DNA of 46,539 nt. Source: Pseudomonadales bacterium. GTDB taxonomy: Bacteria > Pseudomonadota > Gammaproteobacteria > Pseudomonadales > Azotimanducaceae. Each line of letters starts with the position of its first letter. The first letter of the stretch is position 1. Below are positions 1 to 9,314 of the stretch, in pieces. The position numbers and the translations under genes were made by a program. The notes under the pieces were generated by a model, which was not told the origin of the DNA, made no database searches, and saw nothing but the letters and a program-made list of their open reading frames with translations. The DNA is taken from NCBI GenBank assembly GCA_028281885.1, contig JANQJA010000004.1:1-46539 (forward strand), read 5' to 3'.

Positions 1-119
1 ACTATTCAATGGGTTAGGTATCTCTCCGGGCCAATTCGGCACCCCAAACTGAGACCTGGCACACTGACAATCTGTGACACTAGTCACTCATTCTCGTCAA
101 TCCGGGGGGAACTGCAAGC

Positions 120-584
120 TTGCTGGACATCGCACTCTACGAACCCGAAATTCCGCCGAATACCGGCAATATTGTCAGGCTGTGTGCCAATACCGGCGCC
201 AGGCTCCATCTGATCCACCCGCTGGGTTTCTCGCTCGAAGATAAACTGCTGCGTCGCGCAGGTCTGGACTATCGAGATCTGGCCGATGTGGAGGAATATG
301 GCTCACTGGAGGCCTTGCTGGAGCGGCCCGGATTCAGGCGGATTTTCGCCATTACAACGAAGGGAACCACCCATCACACCGATATCCGATATGAACCGGG
401 TGACCTGCTGCTATTCGGGCCCGAATCCCGGGGGCTTCCGGCTCACGTTCTGGATCGAATACCGGCGCAGGACAGAGTACGAATTCCCATGCGGCAAGGC
501 GTTCGAAGCCTGAACCTGGCCAATGCTGTCGCCATCGTAGTCTATGAGGCCTGGCGCCAGCAGGGATTTCCGGGAAGCGCCTAG
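120..584 (+). CDS. trmL: tRNA (cytidine(34)-2'-O)-methyltransferase TrmL
   Basis: Predicted SPOUT-fold methyltransferase that 2'-O-methylates the wobble base of tRNA-Leu isoacceptors using S-adenosylmethionine. The 154-residue length is normal for the family. The N-terminus carries the hallmark EPEIPPNTGNIVRLCANTG, and the C-terminal half has the knot motifs LLFGPESRGLP and the RSLNLANAVAIVVYEA segment that bind the cofactor. The start is a TTG with a strong GGGGGG-type ribosome site just upstream; no better ATG exists. In E. coli trmL lies close to cysE-gpsA-secB, and here it converges directly on secB, so the neighbourhood supports the call. The two stop codons are only four bases apart. 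Confidence 0.95.
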   Translation: MLDIALYEPEIPPNTGNIVRLCANTGARLHLIHPLGFSLEDKLLRRAGLDYRDLADVEEYGSLEALLERPGFRRIFAITTKGTTHHTDIRYEPGDLLLFGPESRGLPAHVLDRIPAQDRVRIPMRQGVRSLNLANAVAIVVYEAWRQQGFPGSA

Positions 585-588
585 CGCG

Positions 589-1074
589 CTAGTGAGGTTC
601 CTGCTGCTGGGCCCGCTGGGCGAGACTCTGTTCGTAGATGGCGTCAAAGTTCACCGGCGCCAGCATCAGTGGCGGGAAGCTGCCCCGCACCACAATAGAA
701 TCAATGACTTCGCGGGCGTAGGGGAACAACAGGTTCGGGCAGAAGCTGCCCAGTGTCTTGTCGAGTTGTGCTCCATCCAGGCCACTGACTGAGAATATGC
801 CTGCCTGCTGGACTTCGACCAGGTAGATCACCTCGTCGGATTCATCCAGCGTCGTTGCGGTCACGCTGAGCACCACCTCGAACAGCGAGCCCTCGATCTG
901 CCCGAACCGGGAGTTCAGTTCCAGATTGACCTTGGGCTTCCACTGGCCACGAAATCCGCCAGGTGACCGCGGGGACTCAAAGGACACGTCCTTGAGGTAG
1001 ATTCGCTGCAGCGAAAACTGCGGTCCGGCTGGCTGTTCCGAGCCCTGACCGCCATCGCCAGACTGTTCACTCAT
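589..1074 (-). CDS. secB: Protein-export chaperone SecB
   Basis: Cytosolic tetrameric chaperone that holds preproteins unfolded and delivers them to SecA. The mature family signature is visible: [16 protein letters not shown] near the N-terminus, a central [13 protein letters not shown] strand, and [32 protein letters not shown] (quoted in parts: [12 protein letters not shown] and [13 protein letters not shown]) at the C-terminus. I chose the ATG at 1074 (161 residues, MSEQ start), because the longer reading frame runs through grxC in another frame. The start overlaps the end of grxC by eight bases, indicating translational coupling in a yibN-grxC-secB operon like that of E. coli. Confidence 0.95.
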   Translation of the reverse strand: MSEQSGDGGQGSEQPAGPQFSLQRIYLKDVSFESPRSPGGFRGQWKPKVNLELNSRFGQIEGSLFEVVLSVTATTLDESDEVIYLVEVQQAGIFSVSGLDGAQLDKTLGSFCPNLLFPYAREVIDSIVVRGSFPPLMLAPVNFDAIYEQSLAQRAQQQEPH

Positions 1075-1372
1075 TCGCCGCTCCCAATAAGTCGTCAAGT
1101 CTGCCCTGACGCTCCAGGGCCATGAGTTCATCGCAACCACCGATGTGCTGCTCGCCAATCCAGATCTGGGGAACGGTGTTATGTCCGGCGCGTACTGCCA
1201 TCTCGCGGCGAAGCTCCGGATTGCCATCCACCGCAATTTCCCGGTAACGCACATTCTTTTCCTGCAGCAGCGCCCTCGCCCGCATGCAGAAAGGACAGTA
1301 CCGTGTGCTGTACATCACCACATCGTGACGATCGGCGGACTGTGGACCCGGCATGTCTGATACATCGCTCAT
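1067..1372 (-). CDS. grxC: Glutaredoxin 3 (GrxC)
   Basis: Small dithiol glutaredoxin that reduces disulfides at the expense of glutathione. The active site is YCPFC in the segment [14 protein letters not shown], followed by the conserved TVPQIWIG cis-proline loop and the IGGCDEL glutathione-binding turn. I chose the ATG at 1372 (101 residues), because GGAG sits eight bases upstream; a longer form from 1429 would overlap the rhodanese stop codon (TAATG) and is possible. It lies between the membrane rhodanese and secB in the same orientation, as in E. coli and Pseudomonas. Confidence 0.93.
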   Translation of the reverse strand: MSDVSDMPGPQSADRHDVVMYSTRYCPFCMRARALLQEKNVRYREIAVDGNPELRREMAVRAGHNTVPQIWIGEQHIGGCDELMALERQGRLDDLLGAANE

Positions 1373-1428
1373 CGGTTCTGCTCCGCCCGGTGCGAACAGC
1401 CGGGTCCTCAGGCTCATCATAAACCCCA

Positions 1429-1854
1429 TTAACGCTGTTCCTTGACCAATGGCAGGCTGGCGCCCGTCCACTCAGTAATACCACCGGAAAGGCGTCGCAC
1501 ATTCTCGAAACCCTGGGCTTTCAGCTTTCGCCCAACCGAGCCGGCATGCTGTCCCAGCTTGCAGACCACCACCACGGGCTTGCCACGATGTGGCTCAAGC
1601 TCAGTAATTCTGGAATCAATGCTCGCGTAGGGGATATTGATGGACCCGGAAATATGCCCCTGGCCAAAATCCTTGGCATCACGAACATCCAGCACGACCG
1701 CATCTTCCTTATTGATCAGATTGACGAGGCCGGAGGTCGCAATCGCCGCACCTCCCTGCTTCCCTTCATTGACGATGAAGGCGAACAGCAGGAATACAAA
1801 CACGCTCACCAGAATGAAGTGATTTACCGCAAACTCAAAGAGCTGGGCGATCAT
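1429..1854 (-). CDS. Membrane-anchored rhodanese-like protein (YibN family)
   Basis: A single N-terminal membrane helix (about residues 10-28 from MIAQLFEF) is followed by one rhodanese domain. The domain has the LDVRDAKDFGQGHISGSINIP signature in two parts (LDVRD and GHISGSINIP), the catalytic cysteine in VVVVCKLGQHAGS, and the C-terminal LSGGITEW motif. Rhodaneses transfer sulfane sulfur, but the true substrate of the YibN group is not known from sequence. I chose the ATG at 1854 because of a GGCGGGA ribosome site eight bases upstream; the longer upstream extension looks like translated leader. First gene of the operon with grxC and secB, divergent from gpmI. Confidence 0.88.
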   Translation of the reverse strand: MIAQLFEFAVNHFILVSVFVFLLFAFIVNEGKQGGAAIATSGLVNLINKEDAVVLDVRDAKDFGQGHISGSINIPYASIDSRITELEPHRGKPVVVVCKLGQHAGSVGRKLKAQGFENVRRLSGGITEWTGASLPLVKEQR

Positions 1855-1979
1855 CTCAACTATCCCGCCGGAAAAATAAAGTCGCGGAGTATACATCCAT
1901 CGACCCACGGTCGCGACGTCTATTCTCAGCATTTCAGGAACCCGGTACCATGTCCGTCTAGTGACAAACCTGGATTCTC

Positions 1980-3542
1980 ATGACCGAACGAACACCCTTT
2001 GTTCTGGTCGTCCTTGATGGCTGGGGCCACCGGGACGATTCAGCGCATAACGCCATTGCCGCCGCCAATACACCAAACTGGGACGCTCTTTGGCGGGACC
2101 AGCCCCATACCCTGATCTCCGGATCGGGAACCGATGTCGGCCTGCCCAGCGGCCAGATGGGTAATTCCGAAGTAGGCCATATGAACCTGGGCGCCGGACG
2201 GGTGGTTCATCAGGAACTCACGCGAATCGGCAAGGCCATCGAAGATGGCAGTTTCTTCTCCAATCCGGCCCTGACCAACGCTGCCCGGTCAACAGCAAAC
2301 GCAGGCAAAGCAGTCCATATCATGGGGCTGGTCTCCCCTGGAGGTGTGCACAGCCACGAAGACCAGATCAAGGCTGCCGTAAAGCTGGCCTTCGACTGCG
2401 GTGTCGAACGGGTCTACCTGCATGCCTTTCTGGATGGCCGCGATGTACCCCCTCGCAGCGCCGAGGCCTCGCTAAAAGCCATGGAGAGTTTTATGCGTGC
2501 ACAGGGCGAAGGACGTATCGCGTCAATCTGCGGTCGTTACTACGCCATGGATCGCGACAACCGCTGGGAGCGAGTAGCACCCGCCTACGACCTGATCACC
2601 ACCGGCACCGCCGAGTGCCAGGCAGAAACACCGCTGGCAGCGCTGGCAGCAGCCTACCAGCGGGATGAGAATGACGAATTCGTCAAACCGACCGCCATCG
2701 TTCCCACCGGCGAGAAGCCTGTCGCTATCGGCGACGGCGACGCGGTTTTTTTCATGAACTTCCGGGCTGACCGGGCGCGACAACTGACTCGCGCTTTTGT
2801 TTTGGACGGCTTTGACGGCTTCGAACGCACCGTTCGCCCTAGTCTTTCGGACTTCGTTATGCTGACGCAGTATGCCGCGGACATTCCCGCCAGCTGCGCG
2901 TTCGAACCGGACACACTCGCCAACGGCGTCGGTGAATATCTTGCAGGGCTGGGCAAGACTCAGCTGCGACTGGCTGAAACAGAGAAATACGCGCATGTGA
3001 CGTTCTTTTTTTCCGGCGGCAGGGAAACACCGTTTCCAGGCGAGGATCGATCGCTGATCCCTTCCCCCAAGGTAGCCACCTATGATTTGAAGCCGGAGAT
3101 GAGCGCGCCCGAGGTGACTGATCGACTGGCGGAGGCGATCACCTCGCGCCAGTACGATCTTATCGTTTGTAACTATGCTAACGGCGATATGGTGGGGCAC
3201 ACCGGCATCATGTCCGCCGCCATCAAGGCGGTCGAATGCCTCGACCAATGTCTTGGACGGATTCGCGAGGCCATCGAAGCAACGGACGGCCACTGCCTGA
3301 TCACCGCCGATCATGGCAATGTCGAAAAAATGAATGATGAAACTACCGGTCAGGCACACACCGCTCACACCAGTGAACTGGTACCGCTGGTCTATGTCGG
3401 CAAGTTTCCAATCCAGCTGAATGCTGGCGGTGCACTGGCCGATGTTGCACCCACCTTGCTAACACTGATGGGTCTCGACATTCCAGACGAGATGACCGGT
3501 GTCTCACTGATCGAGCAAGCCGCGGGAGCCATTGCCCGGTGA
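1980..3542 (+). CDS. gpmI: 2,3-bisphosphoglycerate-independent phosphoglycerate mutase
   Basis: Interconverts 3- and 2-phosphoglycerate in glycolysis and gluconeogenesis through a phosphoserine intermediate and two manganese ions. Length (520) is normal. The N-terminal metal motif is VVLDGWG; the nucleophile is Ser63 in [17 protein letters not shown]; later metal ligands appear in [12 protein letters not shown] and [11 protein letters not shown]. The alkaline-phosphatase-like domain is interrupted by the phosphotransferase insert as expected. The start ATG at 1980 lacks a strong ribosome site. First gene of a gpmI-envC-ctpA-deacetylase operon; it overlaps envC by four bases (GTGA). Confidence 0.97.
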   Translation: MTERTPFVLVVLDGWGHRDDSAHNAIAAANTPNWDALWRDQPHTLISGSGTDVGLPSGQMGNSEVGHMNLGAGRVVHQELTRIGKAIEDGSFFSNPALTNAARSTANAGKAVHIMGLVSPGGVHSHEDQIKAAVKLAFDCGVERVYLHAFLDGRDVPPRSAEASLKAMESFMRAQGEGRIASICGRYYAMDRDNRWERVAPAYDLITTGTAECQAETPLAALAAAYQRDENDEFVKPTAIVPTGEKPVAIGDGDAVFFMNFRADRARQLTRAFVLDGFDGFERTVRPSLSDFVMLTQYAADIPASCAFEPDTLANGVGEYLAGLGKTQLRLAETEKYAHVTFFFSGGRETPFPGEDRSLIPSPKVATYDLKPEMSAPEVTDRLAEAITSRQYDLIVCNYANGDMVGHTGIMSAAIKAVECLDQCLGRIREAIEATDGHCLITADHGNVEKMNDETTGQAHTAHTSELVPLVYVGKFPIQLNAGGALADVAPTLLTLMGLDIPDEMTGVSLIEQAAGAIAR

Positions 3543-4702
3543 AATCAGTTCTGCTGACATTGCTGATTACCCTGGTCGCTGTCCCGGCCCAGGGCGCCGA
3601 AACAAACAATCCCCGCGAACTTGAGAAACAGCTGGAAGCGCTCGAGAACGAGATCCAGAAGTTCAAGCAAATGCTGCAGCGAACACGCGGCGAGCGAACA
3701 AGCCTCGAAGAAAACCTCGAAACCAGTGAAAAGGAAATCAACGAGCTGCTGCGACGCATCGAGACACTGCAGCGTGACATTCACCAGGGTGAAGACAAGG
3801 TCTCAGACCTGTTGAGGGAACAGCGTTCCTTTGAGCAGGCCCGCGCCGTCCAACAACGGCTGATCAGAAAGCAGGTTCGCGCCGCTTTTGAGATCGGGCG
3901 CGAAGAATATCTCAAGGTCGTGCTAAACCAGGAGGACCCCGACCAGTTGTCCCGAATGCTGACCTACTACGACTATTTCAATCAGGCTCGCGCTGACCAG
4001 ATAGCGGTCTACCAGAACACGATTGAGGCACTGGATCAGGTGACCCGGAACCTGGCCCACCAAAACGAGATGCTGAGAGTTTCGCGCCAGGATCTGCAGT
4101 CACGCCATACCGCACTCGAACTCGCCCGCGCCGAGAAACAGGTGACCCTGAACTCGCTGAACGATGCCATCAGGGCAGCAGGTGCAGAACTCCAGACCCG
4201 GGAGAAAGACCGGGAACGGCTTGAAGCGCTGTTGCAACGGATTATCGAAGGTGTCGTTAACCTGCCCACACCCGGTGATACGGTTCCCTTTGCAGCCCGG
4301 CGCGGGGAGCTCCTGTATCCGGTAGCTGGCGCCATCACCAATACATTCGGCAGTACCCGCATCGCCGGCAAACTGCGCTGGAACGGCGTGTTTATTGAGG
4401 CCCCCGCAGGTGCACCGGTCAGCGCCGTTCACTACGGGCGCGTCGTATTTTCCGACTGGCTGCGGGGATTTGGTCTATTATTGATTATCAATCATGGCGA
4501 CGGTTATATGTCGCTGTACGGTCACAACGAAGTCCTTTATCGCGAGGCCGGGGACTGGGTCACCGCCGGCGAGCCCATCGCGACCGTTGGTGATACCGGA
4601 GGACAGGATCGAAGCGGGCTATACTTTGAAATCCGGCACGCGGGCAAGCCCACCGACCCGCAGCACTGGTGTCGGGCGCGGAGTACAAACGGCCAGGCCT
4701 GA
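3539..4702 (+). CDS. envC: Murein hydrolase activator EnvC
   Basis: Periplasmic divisome protein that activates the cell-wall amidases AmiA/AmiB. A signal peptide ([12 protein letters not shown]...AQGAE) precedes a long coiled coil (about residues 25-250, rich in E, Q, R and L) and a C-terminal LytM/M23 domain (about 275-385). The LytM domain is catalytically degenerate in the way typical of EnvC: the first metal-binding His/Asp are Asn and Glu (WNGVFIEAP), and the terminal HxH is replaced in LYFEIRH. It starts with GTG overlapping the gpmI stop codon. The gpmI-envC order is conserved in gammaproteobacteria. Confidence 0.93.
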   Translation: MKSVLLTLLITLVAVPAQGAETNNPRELEKQLEALENEIQKFKQMLQRTRGERTSLEENLETSEKEINELLRRIETLQRDIHQGEDKVSDLLREQRSFEQARAVQQRLIRKQVRAAFEIGREEYLKVVLNQEDPDQLSRMLTYYDYFNQARADQIAVYQNTIEALDQVTRNLAHQNEMLRVSRQDLQSRHTALELARAEKQVTLNSLNDAIRAAGAELQTREKDRERLEALLQRIIEGVVNLPTPGDTVPFAARRGELLYPVAGAITNTFGSTRIAGKLRWNGVFIEAPAGAPVSAVHYGRVVFSDWLRGFGLLLIINHGDGYMSLYGHNEVLYREAGDWVTAGEPIATVGDTGGQDRSGLYFEIRHAGKPTDPQHWCRARSTNGQA

Positions 4703-4734
4703 GGTCGTCGCCACCGCATGATACGAGGTACGAC

Positions 4735-6096
4735 ATGACACTGCACAACATGACACCCTTTGAGGCGATAAAGGGCACATTGAAATCAGCGATTGTTCTG
4801 GGCTGGCTCATTTGCTGCACAGCCATGGCCCAGCAACAGACGCCTCCACCCGCTGTGGAGATTCCGGACGATCCCGAGCCACTCGTCGAGAACACCCTTG
4901 AACCTCGGCTGCCGCTGAATGAACTACGCGTCTTTGCCGAGGCCTTCGATCGGGTGAGCAATGCCTACGTCAGGGAGATCGACGACCGCACACTGCTCGA
5001 AAACGCCATCCGTGGAATGCTGTCAGAGCTGGACCCTCATTCCGCCTACCTGGACCGGGACTCGTTTTCCGAATTGCAGGAGACCACCACTGGCAACTAC
5101 GGTGGCCTGGGCCTTGAGGTCAACATGGACAACGGATTCGTCCGCGTGATCGCACCGATGGACGACACGCCGGCAGCAAGAGGTGGTGTCGAGCCGGGCG
5201 ATCTGATTATTCGCCTCGACGATCAGCCGGTAAAAGGGATGACACTTACGGAAGCAATTGAGGCAATGCGCGGCGAGCCCGGCAGCGACATCAAGGTGAC
5301 GATTATCCGCGAAGGAGCGGATCAACCCCTGGAGCTGAATCTCACCCGGGAAGTCATTCAGGTCGCAAGTGTGCGTCAGCGTGTTATCGAAGAAGGATAC
5401 GGTTATATCCGCATCGCCCAGTTCCAAAGCAAAACCGGGGAAGAAGTCGAAGCAGCGGTGACCAAGCTGCAGGAATCAGGGAAGCTGAAGGGCCTGATCC
5501 TCGATTTGCGTAACAACCCGGGTGGCGTACTGCAGTCCGCCGTCGCCGTGTCAGACATATTCATTGACGATGGGCTCATCGTTTACACCTCCGGCCGCCT
5601 GTCGAACACCGACCTGAAGTTCAGCGCCAGCAAGCCCGACGCCACCAACGGCCTGCCACTGGTCGTGCTGGTCAACGAAGGTACTGCCTCCGCCTCAGAA
5701 ATTGTCGCCGGCGCGCTCCAGGATCATGGGCGAGCCGTGATCATGGGTGTCAGCACCTTCGGCAAGGGATCGGTACAAACCATCCTGCCGCTCAACAATG
5801 AAAAAGCGATCAAGCTGACTACATCCCTTTATTTCACACCGAATGGCAGATCAATCCAGGCAGAAGGGATCGTCCCGGACATCTGGGTCGACCGATCTAC
5901 CATTACCAGGGTAAAAACCAATCCCTTCCAGGTGAAGGAAAGCAACCTGCCAAATCACCTCAACAATACCTCCGGCGAGTCCACGCCGCGGCCAGAAGTG
6001 ATATCGACTGACCTCGCCACAACGGACTACCAGCTCAATGAAGCGCTCACGCTGCTGAAAGGCATCAACATTCTGGGCCGTAATCCGCGAGGATAG
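4735..6096 (+). CDS. ctpA: Carboxy-terminal processing serine protease (S41 family, CtpA/Prc-like)
   Basis: Exported protease of the S41 family. An N-terminal hydrophobic segment ending near AMAQQQ looks like a signal peptide or anchor. A PDZ domain follows (YGGLGLEV ... GVEPGDLIIRLD), then the protease core with RNNPGGVLQSAV, the catalytic serine in GTASASEIVAGALQD and the catalytic lysine in FGKGSVQT. Relatives degrade or trim peptidoglycan hydrolases and other envelope proteins. I chose the ATG at 4735, which has GAGG six bases upstream; the longer form would overlap envC. Next to envC, as in Pseudomonas, which suggests a role in wall remodelling (inference). Confidence 0.92.
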   Translation: MTLHNMTPFEAIKGTLKSAIVLGWLICCTAMAQQQTPPPAVEIPDDPEPLVENTLEPRLPLNELRVFAEAFDRVSNAYVREIDDRTLLENAIRGMLSELDPHSAYLDRDSFSELQETTTGNYGGLGLEVNMDNGFVRVIAPMDDTPAARGGVEPGDLIIRLDDQPVKGMTLTEAIEAMRGEPGSDIKVTIIREGADQPLELNLTREVIQVASVRQRVIEEGYGYIRIAQFQSKTGEEVEAAVTKLQESGKLKGLILDLRNNPGGVLQSAVAVSDIFIDDGLIVYTSGRLSNTDLKFSASKPDATNGLPLVVLVNEGTASASEIVAGALQDHGRAVIMGVSTFGKGSVQTILPLNNEKAIKLTTSLYFTPNGRSIQAEGIVPDIWVDRSTITRVKTNPFQVKESNLPNHLNNTSGESTPRPEVISTDLATTDYQLNEALTLLKGINILGRNPRG

Positions 6097-6108
6097 AGAA
6101 TAGGAACA

Positions 6109-6891
6109 GTGCCGCCAGCAAGACAGCTAACAAGACCGGCGTCAGCACTACTGCTCCTGTTTATCAATTTAATCGGCCATGCTGACACCGCCTATATCTC
6201 AATCATCATCGATGATGTCGGCCACCATCGTGAGCGCGTTGAACGAGCCCTGGAAATCCCGAGCGCGCTGACCTTCTCGGTGTTGCCCTACTCCCAGTTT
6301 TCCAGACAACTGGCAAACCAGGTTCATGGCGCCGGACGGGAGGTCATGTTGCATATGCCGATGGCCAATATCTCGGGGCAGGATGCGGGTCCCGGTACGC
6401 TCAAGCCTGATCAGGACCAGACGAAATTCGTCCAGCTGATTGATGACGCGCTGGCACAGGTCCCGAATGCCAGTGGCATCAATAACCACATGGGCAGCCT
6501 GCTGACCACGCGCCCCGGAGAGATGGCCTGGGTCATGGAATGGGCGAAGTCCCACAACCTCTATTTCATTGACTCCCGGACAACAGCCGCGACCGTTGCC
6601 TCAACGATCGCTGCAGAACATAACGTACGTTCCGCCAGCCGGGATGTATTTCTCGACAATGACCCAGAGCTCACTGCCATTGACCAGGAATTCGATAAAC
6701 TCGTGGCGAGGGCACAGGAGGCCGGCGCTGCTCTGGCAATCGCGCATCCTTACCCGACTACGATTTCCTACCTGGAACAGAAACTGCCAACGCTTGAACA
6801 GGAAGGCATCAAAGTCGTTCCTGTTTCGCACTTGATTGCCCTGAAGCAGGCGCTAGATGCGAAGGTAGTACGTGAGGTCACCAGCGACTGA
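6109..6891 (+). CDS. Divergent polysaccharide deacetylase family protein (YibQ-like)
   Basis: Exported protein of the divergent polysaccharide deacetylase family, a NodB-like barrel. A signal peptide (LLLLFINLIGHADT) is followed by YISIIIDDVGHH, the paired-Asp motif that opens the barrel, then MLHMPM, GINNHMGS and the FIDSRT strand, all typical of YibQ proteins. The enzymatic substrate of this family is not established; association with envC and ctpA suggests work on the cell wall. Start is GTG preceded by AGGA, 12 bases after ctpA. Last gene of the operon; its stop codon directly abuts the hisA stop on the other strand. Confidence 0.88.
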   Translation: MPPARQLTRPASALLLLFINLIGHADTAYISIIIDDVGHHRERVERALEIPSALTFSVLPYSQFSRQLANQVHGAGREVMLHMPMANISGQDAGPGTLKPDQDQTKFVQLIDDALAQVPNASGINNHMGSLLTTRPGEMAWVMEWAKSHNLYFIDSRTTAATVASTIAAEHNVRSASRDVFLDNDPELTAIDQEFDKLVARAQEAGAALAIAHPYPTTISYLEQKLPTLEQEGIKVVPVSHLIALKQALDAKVVREVTSD

Positions 6892-7641
6892 TCAGGACGA
6901 CTCGAAATTGCGACTGAACGCGATCGCTTCGCCCAGATCCAGCGTGCCCTCATAAAGGGCCCGTCCGGTAATGACGCCGGTAATTCCACCTGTGATCCGT
7001 TCGCCCGTTTCCAGCAACGCCTCGATATCCCTGATATCGTTCACCCCGCCGGACGCAACGATCGGAACGTTGACTGAATCGGCCAGGTCCCTGATGGAAT
7101 GCAGACTGACGCCGCCCATCATGCCGTCCTTGCCGATATCCGTGTAGACAATCGCCTCGACGCCATCGCTCTCGAACAACATCGCCAGGCTCTTCACCGA
7201 AATATCCGTGACTTCGACCCATCCATTCTTGGCGACCATGCCATGCAACCCGTCCAGCCCGACCATGATGTGCCCGGGGAATCGTTTGCACATTTCACCA
7301 ACAAACTCGGGCTCATCAACCGCCCTGGTTCCGATGATCAGGTATTGAACGCCAGCCTCAAGGTAGGCTTCGATGATCTCCGCTGAACGAATACCGCCGC
7401 CCAACTGAATCGTTAGCGACGGATGGTTCGCCGCAATGGCAGCGATGGCCTCCTCGTTCCGCGGCCGCCCTTCAAACGCACCGTCAAGGTCCACCAGATG
7501 AAGGCGCTCGGCACCCTGTGCCACCCATTGATCCGCCATGGCAACAGGGTCGTCTGAGTATGTTGTGGACTGGTCCAGCCGGCCCTGCACGAGATTGACG
7601 ACCTTGCCATCCTTGAAATCGATGGCTGGAATAATCTGCAT
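6892..7641 (-). CDS. hisA: Phosphoribosylformimino-5-aminoimidazole carboxamide ribotide isomerase HisA
   Basis: Histidine biosynthesis isomerase, a TIM barrel with two half-barrel phosphate sites. Visible motifs are MQIIPAIDFKDGKVVNL with the N-terminal catalytic Asp, LGGGIRS in the first half, and YTDIGKDGMMGG plus VASGGV in the second half. The length is normal. I chose the ATG at 7641 because it matches the usual family N-terminus; a GTG three bases earlier overlaps the hisB stop (TAGTG) and could also be used. Co-transcribed with hisB. Neither hisH nor hisF, which normally accompany hisA, is present here. Confidence 0.96.
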   Translation of the reverse strand: MQIIPAIDFKDGKVVNLVQGRLDQSTTYSDDPVAMADQWVAQGAERLHLVDLDGAFEGRPRNEEAIAAIAANHPSLTIQLGGGIRSAEIIEAYLEAGVQYLIIGTRAVDEPEFVGEMCKRFPGHIMVGLDGLHGMVAKNGWVEVTDISVKSLAMLFESDGVEAIVYTDIGKDGMMGGVSLHSIRDLADSVNVPIVASGGVNDIRDIEALLETGERITGGITGVITGRALYEGTLDLGEAIAFSRNFESS

Positions 7642-7643
7642 CA

Positions 7644-8234
7644 CTAAAGCGTGCCCTTGGTCGAAGGGATCTCCGTCATGCGCTCATCCCGTTCCATGGC
7701 AAAGCGCAGCGCCCGGCCAAAAGCCTTGAACACCGTTTCAATCTGATGGTGTGCGTTCTTGCCCTTCAGGTTGTCGATATGCAGCGTGACCCGGGCGTGA
7801 TTCACGAACCCCTGAAAGAATTCGAAAAACAGGTCCACATCAAAATCGCCAACACGAGGCCGCGTAAAAGGAATATCGAACTCCAGCCCTGGCCGTCCTG
7901 AGAAGTCGATCACGACCCGGGACAAGGCTTCGTCCAGGGGCACATAGGCATGACCATAGCGGCGAATGCCCTTCTTATCACCCAGCGCCTCGGTGATCGC
8001 CTGGCCGAGTGTGATACCGACGTCTTCCACCGTGTGATGAGCGTCGACTTCCAGGTCACCTTTCGCCTTGATGGTCAGGTCGATCATGCCGTGCCGACCA
8101 ACCTGGTCGAGCATGTGCTCGAAGAACGGCAGACCCGTTTCAACATCCACCCGGCCCTGGCCATCGAGATTCACGTCAACGGTAATCTGGGTTTCAAGTG
8201 TGTTGCGTTCGACCGATGCTGTCCGATCTGACAT
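7644..8234 (-). CDS. hisB: Imidazoleglycerol-phosphate dehydratase HisB (monofunctional)
   Basis: Dehydrates imidazole glycerol phosphate in histidine synthesis, using manganese. Family motifs are present: [17 protein letters not shown], the metal-binding [16 protein letters not shown], and the C-terminal repeat [20 protein letters not shown]. At 196 residues it is the stand-alone dehydratase without the phosphatase domain seen in E. coli HisB. Directly upstream of hisA in the same direction. Confidence 0.97.
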   Translation of the reverse strand: MSDRTASVERNTLETQITVDVNLDGQGRVDVETGLPFFEHMLDQVGRHGMIDLTIKAKGDLEVDAHHTVEDVGITLGQAITEALGDKKGIRRYGHAYVPLDEALSRVVIDFSGRPGLEFDIPFTRPRVGDFDVDLFFEFFQGFVNHARVTLHIDNLKGKNAHHQIETVFKAFGRALRFAMERDERMTEIPSTKGTL

Positions 8235-8280
8235 GGCTGCCTCGAGCCCTCATCCAGTAAGCCGCGGATTATACGTCAAA

Positions 8281-8661
8281 CTAAAGGGCACTGCCGTAGG
8301 GCAGGTAGCGATTGTCGGTATTCGCCTTGATCCACTTCCGCAGGTCGGCGGTAAACGCGTGACGCCGTTTTAGTATGCGCACCATATAGATGACGGGAGA
8401 TCGCCTGCCTCCTTCCCAGCCAGGATACCGAGCCTCAGCCAGAGTGAAGAACCGAACGAGTTTTTCCAGCTCATCGTCGGTGAAGTCCTCCAGTATCTGC
8501 CAGGCGACTTCTTCGAGCTTCATCAGGGATGCGCCCTGCGTGACTTCCCCTTCAGACAGCGACTGCAGGTCACCCTCCTCCATTACTGCAAGAAATCGCT
8601 CAAGGCGCTCTCGATCCGGTTGATCAATCATCGGCGACCAGACTTCCGGCCCTTTTGACAT
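8281..8661 (-). CDS. Conserved-looking hypothetical protein
   Basis: I do not recognise a family. The 126-residue product (MSKGPEVWSP start) is acidic and helical in its first two thirds, with a DFTDDELEKLVRFFTLAEARYPGW stretch (in parts DFTDDELEKLVRFF and LAEARYPGW), and ends basic (LKRRHAFTADLRKWIKANTDNRYLPYG; last part KANTDNRYLPYG). No signal peptide or membrane helix. The start at 8661 is favoured by GGAGG five bases upstream; an ATG at 8673 lies before that ribosome site. It lies upstream of hisB in the same direction and may share its transcript; nothing links it to histidine synthesis. Its coding strand shows the same base use as its neighbours. Confidence 0.7.
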   Translation of the reverse strand: MSKGPEVWSPMIDQPDRERLERFLAVMEEGDLQSLSEGEVTQGASLMKLEEVAWQILEDFTDDELEKLVRFFTLAEARYPGWEGGRRSPVIYMVRILKRRHAFTADLRKWIKANTDNRYLPYGSAL

Positions 8662-8714
8662 GTCTTCCTCCATACCAGCATCCAGTCGTGGACCTTGTCC
8701 GCTATCATATAGAA

Positions 8715-9095
8715 ATGCCCCAGTTCCCTGTTACACCAGAACGACAACGAATTCTCAAAAAAATACCTGATTACGAGGTACGGATCGGTCAGGCAGAGAA
8801 ATCCGTTCGCGTTTCGATCAGCGGTGAGGAAATCGCGCGCAGCACAGTCGCACTACTGGTTGCGGAAACTCGACATGCAGACGTCTTCTACCTGCCTCGT
8901 ACAGATATCCGGATGGAGCTGCTTGTCCCAACCGACCATCGCACCTTCTGCCCCTTTAAGGGGTACGCCAGCTATTGGTCTTACGGTGATGAAGAGAACA
9001 TCGCCTGGAGCTACGAAGACCCGTTCGAAGAAGTGGCAAGACTTCGGAACTACCTGTCTTTCTACCCTGATCGCACGACCATTGAGGTCACTTGA
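8715..9095 (+). CDS. DUF427 domain-containing protein
   Basis: The 126-residue product fits the DUF427 family, a small beta-tent fold of unknown function found in many bacteria and fungi. The recognisable core is VFYLPRTDIRMELLVP followed by TFCPFKGYASYWSY and the aromatic AWSYEDP segment. I chose the ATG at 8715 (MPQFPVTPERQ) over the upstream frame start, because the family normally begins a short way before the first strand and the upstream stretch overlaps the divergent gene's leader. It stands alone, divergent from the hypothetical gene at 8281-8661. Confidence 0.82.
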   Translation: MPQFPVTPERQRILKKIPDYEVRIGQAEKSVRVSISGEEIARSTVALLVAETRHADVFYLPRTDIRMELLVPTDHRTFCPFKGYASYWSYGDEENIAWSYEDPFEEVARLRNYLSFYPDRTTIEVT

Positions 9096-9124
9096 CGGGC
9101 AGCATGGCGCGGGCGACTATCACC

Positions 9125-9173
9125 TCGCGGCAGGGACGCCGGTAACAAATAATACGCGGGTGTAGTTCAATGG
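9125..9173 (+). repeat. 49-bp direct repeat, copy 1 (truncated tRNA-Gly 5' end plus leader)
   Basis: Identical over 49 bases to 9266-9314, exactly 141 bases downstream. The copy contains the tRNA-Gly leader and the first 18 bases of the tRNA (acceptor strand and start of the D arm), then diverges. It therefore looks like a partial tandem duplication rather than a functional second tRNA. Confidence 0.9.
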
Positions 9174-9196
9174 GCAGGTTGTCGGCGACAACCTGC
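9174..9196 (+). repeat. Perfect 11-bp inverted repeat hairpin
   Basis: A near-perfect palindrome of 23 bases (arms GCAGGTTGTCG and CGACAACCTGC around one central base) begins exactly where the truncated tRNA-Gly copy diverges. Downstream, GACGCTGA at about 9197 pairs with TCAGCGTC at about 9234, so the spacer between the two tRNA leader copies could fold strongly. It has no T-run, so I do not call it a terminator. Confidence 0.75.
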
Positions 9197-9265
9197 GACG
9201 CTGAAGCGAGGGCCTCTGTGCCCGAGCGTTGAATCAGCGTCCGGCGCTCAGGCGGGCTTTAACCG

Positions 9266-9314
9266 TCGCGGCAGGGACGCCGGTAACAAATAATACGCGG
9301 GTGTAGTTCAATGG
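9266..9314 (+). repeat. 49-bp direct repeat, copy 2 (leader and 5' end of intact tRNA-Gly)
   Basis: The second copy of the repeat at 9125-9173. Here the sequence continues into the complete tRNA-Gly. The repeat boundary inside the tRNA is at base 18 of the tRNA. Confidence 0.9.

Noticed and set aside
581..592. CTAGCGCGCTAG palindrome containing the stop codons of both trmL and secB
   Set aside because: Too short and without a T-run to call a bidirectional terminator; symmetry may be chance from two facing TAG codons.
2523..3368. Long minus-strand reading frame (281 codons) opposite gpmI
   Set aside because: It lies wholly on the other strand of a confidently identified gene and shows no recognisable motif; a GC-rich codon shadow.
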